Part shown: positions 34,467 through 44,121 of the stretch, one piece after another
Layout of the letters: each line of letters opens with the position of its first letter
Numbering within the stretch: the first letter of the stretch is position 1
Notes under the pieces: model-generated
Databases searched by the model: none
What the model was told of the DNA's origin: nothing
What the model saw: the letters and a program-made list of their open reading frames with translations, nothing else
Translations under genes and position numbers: made by a program
From: Polymyxa betae
Lineage: Eukaryota; Endomyxa; Phytomyxea; Plasmodiophorida; Plasmodiophoridae
Assembly (NCBI GenBank): GCA_003693705.1
Contig: RBZT01000633.1
Location: forward strand, 1 to 64,000
Length of the DNA stretch: 64,000 nt
Reading direction: 5' to 3'

Positions 34467-35221
34467 ACGGGAACGATATTCGAAAATTGAGAATTCGTTG
34501 ATATAACCCCATAACCCCATTCATGGGGCAAGGACGAACACGAAATGAGCAGTATCGGTGCGAATTGCAGCAGGGCTATTAGGCAGAAGGGTCGGCTGCC
34601 AATGACCTGATTGTCTGTGCCAGATTCTGCTACCAATGTAACCGATTACATGCTGGCTCATCGTAGCCCAGACATAGCTCAGAGATCGTGCATAACAGGG
34701 ATGTGGTGAAAGCAAGATGACTTTGAGAAAGATTGAGCCAAATGCTATGATGATTGGAGTGAATCTTTGGTTGATAAAGATGGAAGGTATTGTTTCATTC
34801 CAAATAACAACATATCAACATAATGGGTCACATCCATCAACGTACTATCTGTCAAAGTTGTCATGAGCGCTGCTCTCCCTTTCCCTGGTCTTTATACCTG
34901 ATCGAGCGGCACTACACATTAGAGCTGTCCGTAAATAAACGTATCTTTTTCGCATTCCAAAATACATCAGAATCCTTCTATCATTTGCTTGCCCGTAAAT
35001 TAGGGGAAATTCAAAGGATTTTTCTGATGGCACAGCATTTTAATTTTCGCAAATCTTACGTTAATCGGTTAATGGAATTAGTAAGTTCTATAAATAGATC
35101 CGCAGAAATTGAAGTCCGAAGGTCTCATCATCTTGAAAACGTGCCTTTCGGCAAGGTGGGCGGCACTGTTACCCTAGTGCGAGCTTCGCCGTCAAGTCCG
35201 CAATTGCCATTCTACAATTCG
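34467..35221. other. intergenic; one long but unconvincing frame
   Basis: A plus-strand frame opens at 34823 and runs into the next gene, but its first 130 codons are compositionally unlike protein here (no splice needed, mixed residues, no domain). It is probably UTR or promoter. A minus-strand frame near 34521-34715 is similarly weak. Confidence 0.35.
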
Positions 35222-35413
35222 ATGGATCGGATCATGTTGGTATTGATGGTGGCCCTTCTCGGGGTTCTGGGGTCGGTCGTTTCTCAACCTGTTGCTGAAG
35301 GCGGTGCCTCCTACAAGCAGCTGGCGGATTTCAACCCGGGATTCCAGAGACTGGCGCTGCTTTCCCATGGCCTTTTGGACCAAGATGGCATTGTCAATCA
35401 GACTCGTTTGTGA
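35222..35413 (+). CDS. small secreted protein
   Basis: ATG at 35222 gives a 63-residue protein with a clean signal peptide: MDRIMLVLMVALLGVLGSVV followed by SQPVAEGG, with a plausible cleavage after VVS or SQP. The mature peptide, about 40 residues, is YKQLADFNPGFQRLALLSHG then LLDQDGIVNQTRL, with one N-glycosylation sequon (NQT) and no cysteine. Single exon. I do not recognise it. Small secreted peptides without cysteines can be processed signals or effectors; nothing more can be said. Stop at 35411-35413. Confidence 0.5.
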   Translation: MDRIMLVLMVALLGVLGSVVSQPVAEGGASYKQLADFNPGFQRLALLSHGLLDQDGIVNQTRL

Positions 35414-35935
35414 TCGAGCCTGGGACGACGGCCAATATTACGAATGAACTATTAAGTGATACCGCTTTAATCTGAGATCGACTGAACCAAGCAAAAAGGA
35501 TGGAAACGTTTTGAAGCGAGCTGAAATTTTTATCTACTCTGCTCTGATAGAAGAATAGATGGTTATTGGTAGCATTATCTCGCAGATTCACGATCCTGGC
35601 AATCACATATAATTTCCATTATTTTCCGATGTATGCAGTTTGAGGGGTAGCCGGTTACGTATATGAGAATCTCACGAACCAAAGGTAAAATAATTGATCG
35701 AGTTAATTTTGTTGTTGGTTGACCAAAGTAAACTGAATGGATGAAACTATTCATTGTAAAAGAAAATTCTAGATTCGGTTTTAATTGCAAACTGCAGATC
35801 TACTTTCTAAACCAAGGCGAAGGAGATTATTAAAATATTGTGAACGGTGTAATAATATAAATACAGCTTGCACAACTTTTTAATGAAATATGGTTAAAGA
35901 GCTCAAGCGCTGGCTGCTGGTTATGTAGGTTGCGT
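35414..35935. other. AT-rich intergenic, no gene seen
   Basis: About 520 bp of AT-rich DNA between the secreted-peptide gene and histone H2B. Only short unstructured frames. Confidence 0.4.
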
Positions 35936-36355
35936 TTAAGCTGAGGATTGCTGCATCAATAGTTAAAACAAAAGAAAACATATAAAGTCAAATACTCGTA
36001 CCGTGTACTTTGTGACAGCCTTGGCGCCTTCTGAAACGGCGTGCTTAGCAAGTTCTCCTGGCAGGATTAAACGGACAGCGGTCTGGATTTCGCGAGATGA
36101 CAAGGTCGACTTGCTGTTGTAGCGAGCCAGACGGCCAGCTTCGGTAGCCAGACGCTCGAACAGATCGGTGATAAGCGAGTTCATGATGGACATAGCTCGC
36201 TTGGAGATACCGGTATCAGGGTGAACCTGCTTCAACACCTTGTAGACGTAGGTGTAGTACGACTCCATACGCTTCTTGATGGCCTTCTTGGGCTTGGACG
36301 ACGGCTGCTTGGCGGTCTTGCCGGCGGGCTTGGTGGGGGCCTTCTTGGGCGGCAT
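35936..36355 (-). CDS. H2B: histone H2B
   Basis: Core histone. The N-tail [20 protein letters not shown] is followed by the histone fold: [60 protein letters not shown] and [20 protein letters not shown]. The long frame runs on past KYT into non-histone residues, but a 49-nt GT-AG intron joins KYT to QSSA and stop (35936-35938), restoring the expected length. So the final exon carries only four codons plus stop. Introns are unusual in replication-dependent histone genes, so the transcript is probably polyadenylated. Codons are G/C-ending and strongly biased, as for highly expressed genes. Stop and last exon chosen because they restore the family's C-terminus. Confidence 0.95.
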
Positions 36356-36440
36356 GTTGTTGTCGGGTTGGAGATGGAAGGCGATACAAACAGAAGTCGA
36401 TGAATAGAGGAATGAGAGATGGGTGTGAGTTCTCCCGCCT

Positions 36441-36447
36441 CTTATAT
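36441..36447 (-). promoter_or_regulatory. TATA box of histone H2B
   Basis: On the minus strand the sequence reads ATATAAG about 90 bp before the H2B start codon. CCAAT motifs lie farther upstream on the plus strand (36553 and 36562). A second TATATA near 36590 faces the divergent gene. Confidence 0.55.
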
Positions 36448-36652
36448 CGGTCAAGGAGGGCGCGCAGCTTGGACACGTTCAAGGCGCGGCCTTTCGCCGC
36501 CCACCCATTACGCGCGCAAACCCCTCAGACTGGCATCCGAGCGTATCTCACACCAATTCCACCAATCAGATTGTGACTCTAATCCCGCGCTATATATTTC
36601 AGTGACAACTGCCCCTTCCCTTTATCTGATTTGTTTGGTGATCTGAGGCGTC

Positions 36653-37658
36653 ATGGAAAAGGCGCGCTTTCCTATTAGCTACGCTTCGATAGAGGCAAAT
36701 CGCCCGACGTCTGGAGAATGTGGCGCGTTCTGTAATCACCTCATCCGCCGCCATGATGTGACTGTCAATCTGTGATGATTGTGGATCCATTGTCCCAGCT
36801 TCAGTTTTTATGGTTTGGCAGGCGATGTTTACTGCAAACGCCATGTCTCTGTCCGTTGAGCATATCCTGATATTTGCTTTAGTAAGTTGCTGAAATTGTA
36901 TTTGAGCAACGCTTGCGCAAGGCAGTAAATCGCCTTGACATTTCACTTTTTTTCAAATTGCGAACTTTCTCTACAACTTCAGGTTTTTAACATCAAGATT
37001 TTTCGACTTGTTTGGCTATGGTGTCACTGATAGGCATAATCAATTTGCCTTTTTGCTCCAAATTCCGGAACGAATCGATACATGGATTAAGCCGATCGCT
37101 ATGGCTCTATGTTAATGGGACGCTGCACCTGGTTGCTGTCAGGTCGAGTTTGTAGTAGAATGTTGGTATCACTATCGAAAAATCTGTCACCGATAAATAG
37201 CAATAAAGTCAATCTTCAATGCCAATCATGCTTTCGATTATGCTTGAACGTCGTTGCAAATTCGGGAGCGAATTCCCAATTAGGTATTTTGAACCTTAAA
37301 CGAACACCTCACAAAGCCATCCCCTGCCAGTGCATCCAAAAGTGATTATTGTCCTGGGATCAAAGTCGCAAATTCATCCGAAAGGTATTGAATAACAGAT
37401 ACCGGTAGTAGCGTCTCTAACAAACCAGAATTAGACATCAAGAATTTCCGGATCCTAAACTCCTTGTCATCGCCACATGCGTTGCATTTCTCCACAGCGG
37501 CGTTCCGATGCGATGTGTTCTGCTTTTTGCCGTTGCATTGTCAATCTGATGTATTTGCAGGCGTTATAAGCGGATATCTCGAGGATCGTCGGGCTGACAA
37601 ACGGCTGTCCGACAATTCCCACAACGAAATGCCAACGATCCTAGGACGTCGATATTAG
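36653..37658 (+). CDS. Cys-rich hypothetical protein, multi-exon
   Basis: Not recognised, but seven exons join with consistent phases. Exon 1 starts MEKARFPISYASIEANRPTS and holds CGAFCNHLIRRHDVTVN. Then FSFYGLAGDVYCKRHVS, LLKLYLSNACARQ, FLTSRFFDLFGYGVTDRHN with FAFLLQIPERIDTWIKPIAM, CRVCSRMLVSLSKN with CQSCFRLCLNVVANSG, VHPKVIIVLGSKSQIHPKEF with PKLLVIATCVAFLHSGVP, and last CVISGYLEDRRADKRLSDN, stop at 37656-37658. Paired CxxC motifs suggest a zinc site inserted in an alpha/beta fold. No single frame is longer than about 60 codons, so the gene is easy to miss. It sits divergent to H2B and 180 bp upstream of the p101-like gene on the same strand. Confidence 0.5.
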
Positions 37659-37839
37659 CTGGTCTGGTGGCAGTCAGAAACAATTCGATGAGCCGTCTGG
37701 CGAGAAATCTCGGGATTTAGTATGGAACGTACCTAAGATCGCTGTTTGTGACGGGATCGATACGAGATTTCGCTCATCAGGTGTAAGCGCCAAGGGTCTT
37801 GTTTCCCAGTACGACGGGACCGCGAACAACGCCAGCATC

Positions 37840-40800
37840 ATGTCGTCGTTGATGCCGCTAATGTCGAGTCGGAACCCGAATCTGAGCACGAAAGCGCTGA
37901 AAACGATGGGACTTTCTGTCCAAGATCTGTTCGAGAGCTTCATCGGGCCGCGGGCGGGACAGCTGAGCCGCCAGGAATTTAGCATCTTCTGGAGTGCCAT
38001 CGGCAACTCCGAATTGAAGGAGAACAAAGAAACGCTCATCGTCTTGAAACTCTTCATCAAATATCTCGTCGATGTTGGTCTGTTTCTACTTGCGCTTCGA
38101 CCCAAATAACGTTCTGTTCAGGTATCGACAGACTCGTCGAGAAGACTGCCTGATTTTCCATTACAATCGGCGCTGAACACAATTATTTTCATCTGTCTGT
38201 ACCTGCCAGTAAAACCCGACACGACCCTGAAGAAACTAGTCCAGACCTGGGCGCCCCTGGTCGACGCCCTTCGAAAAGATACAGTGCTAGTATCCTATAA
38301 CGAAGCCGTATCGATGATTAAAGCCAATCTGGTAGACGAAACCGACGCCTTCGACCAACTCGTAGCGAACATCCACCGAGTGCACACGAAAGAAGTCGGT
38401 ACGAGTCGTCCCGAAACCACTGGACTCATTGTCGCTACAGACGTTCAAAGTGCTAACCTTAGAGTGCATCCCGACGCTGCACCGCCAGGATTTCCTTTGC
38501 CCGTCGCTCGCCTTCTCATATTCGGTCCTATTAGCGCAATGTCGAGATAAGGTCGGCTGTTACCCGAGAACTCTCCCAACCCCATGCTTAACCCCATCAC
38601 CCCAGAATCGGCGCCTGCGTATCTTCGACGCCATTCTCAATGAGCTGGCTGTTGTTCGGGCGCAACCCTCCTCCATGGAACAGCAGCAATCCATATTGGC
38701 TCTTCTACATCTATTGCGTTCTGTTCTCTCATACGTACATTTCCCCTATTGTTTGGGTATAATAGCTTGTGCTGATGGCGGCGATAGTGGCGGGCACCGA
38801 CCGGGCCCTTCTTGCAGACGGCCCTGGACAGGATCTGCCCGTTCTTCTCGTGGCCTGCGCCCTATTCGTTGGTGACGCGCCGCGTCCTGCTCATGCTGAA
38901 GCAGGAGATGCTGGCACCGGGTAACTCGATTCTGGAGCGATTCGCGGCCGAGAGTCGTGTCCCTGAGACCAGCCAGATCATCAATGGGATCCTCAGTCGA
39001 TCACGCCCGATTTTCTACGTCATCGATGCGACGTGCCCGCTGTCCAGTAATTTCAGTCTGCTGATCGGACTTCATAGCGCCGATGCCTACATCGACGGCG
39101 AAAACAACATGTTCGCCTCAGGCCTGTCGACCGAAGTTCAAGCGCTTCTGCTTCTCAGTGAGTTCGCTGTCATCGTTAGCAACATGATCTGATCCAATCC
39201 AGATATCTTGCACTCCCCCAGCGCTCCCATCGACCCCAACGATATTTACAGAATCACGGAAGAGGATGTTAACATGCTGTTCGGACAGACTGTCAATGTT
39301 CTGCAGGAATCTCTTGACATGTAAATATTGCTTTACGTCAACATTTCTTGCTAAACGACGTCATCGTTCAGCTCACCTGAAGACGCCATCTCGCATCGTG
39401 AGCGCAATTTCGCTCTGATTCGATCGCAGTTCACCAAGATCGCCCGAGCCAACGAATCTCGAGGCGTTCCCAGCGACCTTACCTTACCATCGCCGCTTCC
39501 ATCCACTTTAATGCCGCCCTTACCAGAAATCGCCCACGTGCACTGGCTCGTCAATCGCGACTATGTTCTACCATCTGCGGAGATTGTCGCCCAGCTCGGG
39601 TATGGAACGCTGCATGAACCCTAAACCCTGAGGTTTACATTCTAGTAGGTACACCCCGTTCCCGAAGACGCCGCTGATCGACAAGCTGGAAAAGGTTATG
39701 CGCCTATACGAGGCTTTTTCTGACGCCCAAGACCCAGTCGAGATTCGTCTCTGTATCGCCGGCTCGGACGCCATCATCCACCAGGTCGCCACAGCCTATC
39801 TTGAGTTGATCAAACGCGAAACCGAACCGCTCAAAGGCATCATGATTCGGTCAGCTGAAAGACAACTGTTATATCTGCCTCTGAGTTAACTCGTTCAGAT
39901 TCTTTCTGATTCCCTTCCGGAATAACATCTTGTCGGCGTACATCGCCAGGTTCGATTCATGGTATAACCGACAGCTGTACGTGCCATTCACGACGAGGAA
40001 TTACTTCGTGCCGTCGATGACCGAAGAGGAGCCGTTATTTAACGAGCATCGAAGCGAAGATCCAATCACCCCATTCGGCCAGATGCTGCAGTCTAATATC
40101 GAGAGCTATATTCGCGAGGCGGAATATTCGCTTCAGGTGAAGCTTTTTCAGATCGAAGGTATAAAATATATCATTTTGATAGAATATATTAATCAATCGG
40201 TTAAGGATGGAGACGAGCAACGACCGACGACGGCCCTGCCGACATGGTTGTCCCGTTGGTTCAGCGTGCCGAAATCGGTCGCATTGCGGCGGCAATGCTG
40301 TTCAAGAGCACGGTTCGCGAGGGAACGATGCCGGCCCTGCGAGATGTAAAAGACATCTTTCGAGATAAAGTCAAAACGCAAGATTGTCTCCTCTGACCAT
40401 ATCGGCTTACTTTAAATTAGGATTTTGCCTATACTCCGCTGGAATTGAACGTTGAAATGGTTCGTGTGGATCTGCTAGGCAATAGCCACGCTGACGACCA
40501 GCGAAAGCTGAGCGTTATTCGGGAAGAGCCCATTCCCTTCGATCGAATTTCCATTTCGAATGTTCCATCAGCAGACGATCCAGCACATCCGCCTAACCCG
40601 AAGGATCCCTGGCTTGAAGTAAGCGATCATCATTCCTGTTGTCAGACTCTTTTCTGAGCGAATAATTCGTAGATATTCGCGAAGGTTTCCGAACATAAAT
40701 CGAAACTGAAGAATAAGTACAGTTTCCTGATTCAGGAGCCGCTTCAGCATGTTTGCTATCTGAAACTGTCTACTGCCCGTGAGGAACAATCCTTTCGGGT

Positions 40801-40918
40801 CGTTGTTGATGGGGAATCATTTGGCCCTTTCAAACAGATTCGTATCTCCAAAATCGAGGATCATTTGCAGAGGCAGGCTTCACTTAATATCGCAACATTC
40901 TTCCCGATTCAGCCTTAA
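37840..40918 (+). CDS. p101/PIK3R5-like phosphoinositide 3-kinase regulatory subunit
   Basis: Homologue of the animal class IB PI3K regulators (p101, p84), which couple the kinase to G-protein beta-gamma. Matching landmarks come in the same order. They are an N-terminal helical region with FFSWPAPYSLVTRRVLLMLK and LAPGNSILERFAAES; then EIRLCIAGSDAIIHQVATAY and LELIKRE; then the FFLIPF strand followed by LSAYIARFDSWYNRQLYVPF (equivalent of the p101 DPWYERN block). After this come VVPLVQRAEIGR and a C-terminal beta-rich region ending LNIATFFPIQP, stop at 40916-40918. The catalytic subunit is not in the window. Many short introns. The frame is open upstream of 37840, so the start may be earlier. 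Paired with a GRK 33 kb away, it suggests receptor-G-protein signalling. Confidence 0.7.
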
Positions 40919-41105
40919 TTCATTCGGAATATAATCTCAGTAATCAACATAAACTGATGTTTATTATTAGTTGGTTGCATTCTCCAGTAGTTAGTTGCAA
41001 ACACTACATCTGGAACCTTGGCACAACCTTACTTCATTTGTAACACACAGTACGACATATTTATTGAAAAACAAAAAGTTACAATCAACGGGAGGATTGC
41101 CGAAC

Positions 41106-43085
41106 TCATTGAACACCAGCAAAAATCTTGGTGAATTCAAAAGGTGTTTGGCTGATTCGTGTGCTCTGAGAATTATCACGGTCTAAAGACCAGTACGACG
41201 ACAGGCAGACCCCATTCTTGTGGTCATTGACGAATGCCATCAGCTCTTTGGCGTCATTTTGATAGAACACTTCCGACTCGATATCATTCACTAGCATCTA
41301 ACAGTCAGCATTGTCATTGCCATTAGCGCTGATATTAACCTCCGATCATTGGAATGATCCCGACACAGCTTTTGAGGCCCAACGTCTTCAGCTGAGCTTG
41401 CGTGCTGATGATCGACTGGATCGCTGCCTGGCCCATATCGATATTAGCAGGGCCATAATTCATCGCCTGCAATAACGTAGACGTTCAGCGAAATTGAACC
41501 CAAAACTCTAAACCCTTCAATTGAAACATCAAACCATGATGTTAACGGCATCGATACGGACGCCTGAGGAATGGGCGTTTCGAAGCATGTTCAGGCCGAT
41601 ATCAGTGAGGCCGGTCGGGAGAACCGGCAGTGTGAACGACAGCAAGATGTCTGGATTATTTTGTTGTAGATGAGCCAAGACACGGTTCCGGCGGTGATTG
41701 GTGGCGACGTCGGCCAAAGCCTCGCCTTCGATGTCGAAATCAACAAATTTAAAGCTAAGCACCGATGAGTCTCAGGTGTTGTCACACCAGTGATGCCCTA
41801 CTTATATCCAGAAATGACGCTTTGATAAGCGTCAAGCAATGCCTCATCCGATTGAATAGCGGTTGCAAGTTCGTCTCCAGCTGCACCACCGAAAGACGCA
41901 ATGGCGTCGGCGCCGACTTTTCTCAAGGCTTGGATCTCGCGCATGACCTTATCTTCGGGGTCGCTGCCATCTGCACGCCACGAATAGCCCCAGAATGGAA
42001 TACCGTTGTTGGCGATAACGAAGGCCATCGTCATCCAGCGAATGTTGAACTGCTCGGCGAAGACTGCATAATTCGAGAACGCAGAGAGTTCGACCAAGAC
42101 GTACGGGCTGAAGATTTGCTGGAACGAGCTCGGTTGGACCGGTGGCATCGGATCCAGATTACAAGAACCAAATCTGGACTGACAAGATGGTTTTGCACAG
42201 AATGCATCACCCGTTCCACATCCTCCTACAAACCCGTTTGAGTATACCTTGGAATGTAAACGAACGTTGTGCTTACCATTCGATCCACAGCAGAGTCCAT
42301 GAGGACAAGTTTTGTTGCCGTTCTGAGGTCCACAGAATGATGGTGGTGCTGTTGTTAAGACCATACAAGACCCGAATCCAGATTGACATCCGACAATACA
42401 ATGATTCGTAGAACTTCCACAGAATCCGAACCGACTACAGCAGAATCCGTCTGGACATCGTGTGCCGGAACCAGCACCGCACGTTCCATCAGGTGAGACA
42501 GGGAGATTGTTGGTGGGCGTCGGGGTCGGGTTAGCTAAAGCGGTGGTTGGCGCTGGCGTTGACTTTACAGGAGCAGGAGTTGGAGCTTTAGTTTGAGGAA
42601 CCGGAGGTGGTGTTGGTTGGGCTGGTGATGGTGTATAACAGATTCCACTCCCTACTTTACAACCATCTCCACAATGTAGAGAGCTAGCGCCACAAAATCC
42701 GAATTTACTGCAGCAGAATCCGTCTGGACATCGTTTCTTGCTGCCGCAGGTTCCATCAGTGCTAATTGGAAGCGGCGGTTGTGTAGTTGGAGCAGATGAG
42801 GGCTTCATGGTTATCTGGGGAGGTGACGTTGAAGCCATACCGCATTGCCCGAAAGACGATTGACATCCTTCAAGACAGAAATCCTCGATATCGCCGCAAT
42901 ACCCCTGTACAATTTGTCAGCAAACATTGATGGTCTTGATAGCAATGGCATACGTATTTGGAGCAGCATCTGCCGGTTTGACACGAGTTACTGTTATTAG
43001 CTGCACCACAGCGTTCCCAAACCCAGGTGGACGTCACTTGTTGATAGAAGAACAACAGGCATACGTACAGCAGAACTCGAGCCAT
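41106..43085 (-). CDS. secreted chitinase-like protein: four hevein (CBM18) domains plus GH18
   Basis: Signal peptide MARVLLYVCLLFFYQQVTS. Four chitin-binding hevein-type domains follow: CGAANNSNSCQTGRCCSK (with its second half on the next exon), CGSKKRCPDGFCCSKFGFCG, CGAGSGTRCPDGFCCSRFG and CGPQNGNKTCPHGLCC. A Pro/Thr-rich linker sits between the second and third. Then a GH18 barrel: FNIRWMTMAFVIA, ADAIASFGGAAG (the SxGG-type strand), FKFVDFDIEGEA (the DxDxE-type catalytic motif with its glutamate intact) and MNYGPANID. Stop at 41106. The catalytic residues are present, so an active chitinase or chitin-remodelling enzyme is likely. An alternative start at 43106 adds seven residues. Substrate could be own wall or another organism's chitin. 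Confidence 0.85.
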
Positions 43086-44121
43086 AGTAGTTTGATGAAG
43101 ATGCAAACTTCGACTCTTTTGACGTTTTGGTGATGATTTCTTGACAGAGCAAATTAGATTATGATGTCAATCAGCGGGTTTAGATTCGTGCAATTGTACC
43201 CAACGTCGGGCGAGATTTTTAATTCCCAGTGTTTGGCGCGATCTTATGAGAATATCCCGCGATCGAACATGAATCTGTAGGGATGAGCACTCGGAAATCA
43301 CGACGATGGATCGGCAACCAGGCGATCGTCGTGATATTATGAACATATCCTAATCGACCACCTGGTATCGGTACAGATGAGACTCTTGGTTGAGTTTCCC
43401 TGCCTCTAATGGTAAGTGATCAAGCAATTCTAGGTCATAACAAAATGACGTTGCAATCATCATTTTTTATGGAACTGGTTATCGGCTGATACAGATAACT
43501 ATAAAGAATGAACCACTATATGCAATACAGAAATCAAATAGATCGTCAAATGGTTGATTATCAACAGTGTCGGGATAATCCTATAGCTTGGCAATGGAAT
43601 ACATCTATGGATGTAGTTCGTACCTTCCGATGTCAATTTCAAATCTGAAGATCGTCAATGATGCATTACCTAACGGACCATATTTAACTGAAGCACACAG
43701 AGAAAGAATTGTGTTAATCTGTTCGAAAACAATAGCTGACAAAAAATAAACCTGATTTCAGCTACAATTGCTAAAGTCAAATGGGTAAAACTGACCTGAT
43801 GTCAAAGATGCAAATAATGACTTATCCTGACTCTGTCATTTCATGGAACAAGCATGAAACTAAACGCCTTGAGCTTTCCAACATCTGCTATGAATGTTTG
43901 ACCGGCGCAAGATGCGATACTCAGTGTCGATTAATGAAGCCCATGACAACATTCCATATAGACAGATGATAAGCAATGTGAAAGAAATCTGGAATGTATC
44001 GGTAACTGAAAGGGGGTCGCGTGTCTGTATGACAGATTTCATTCTCATTGAAAGACATTCCCTGCGCGAAGCGCATTCTGTCTACCGTCGTCATAGCCGG
44101 CCCTGACATCTTTCTGTCAGC
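43086..44121. other. intergenic, about 1 kb, no gene supported
   Basis: Contains only short frames (the longest, plus strand at 43781, has 62 codons and no domain). Serves as the divergent spacer between the chitinase-like gene and the BAR-auxilin gene. Confidence 0.4.

Noticed and set aside
34823-35221. N-terminal extension of the secreted-peptide frame (about 133 codons)
   Set aside because: Text is not protein-like, and an internal ATG gives a clean signal peptide; the extension is likely untranslated.
40035-40295. Minus-strand 86-codon frame inside the p101-like gene
   Set aside because: Shadow of a well-supported plus-strand exon pair with a 47-nt intron.
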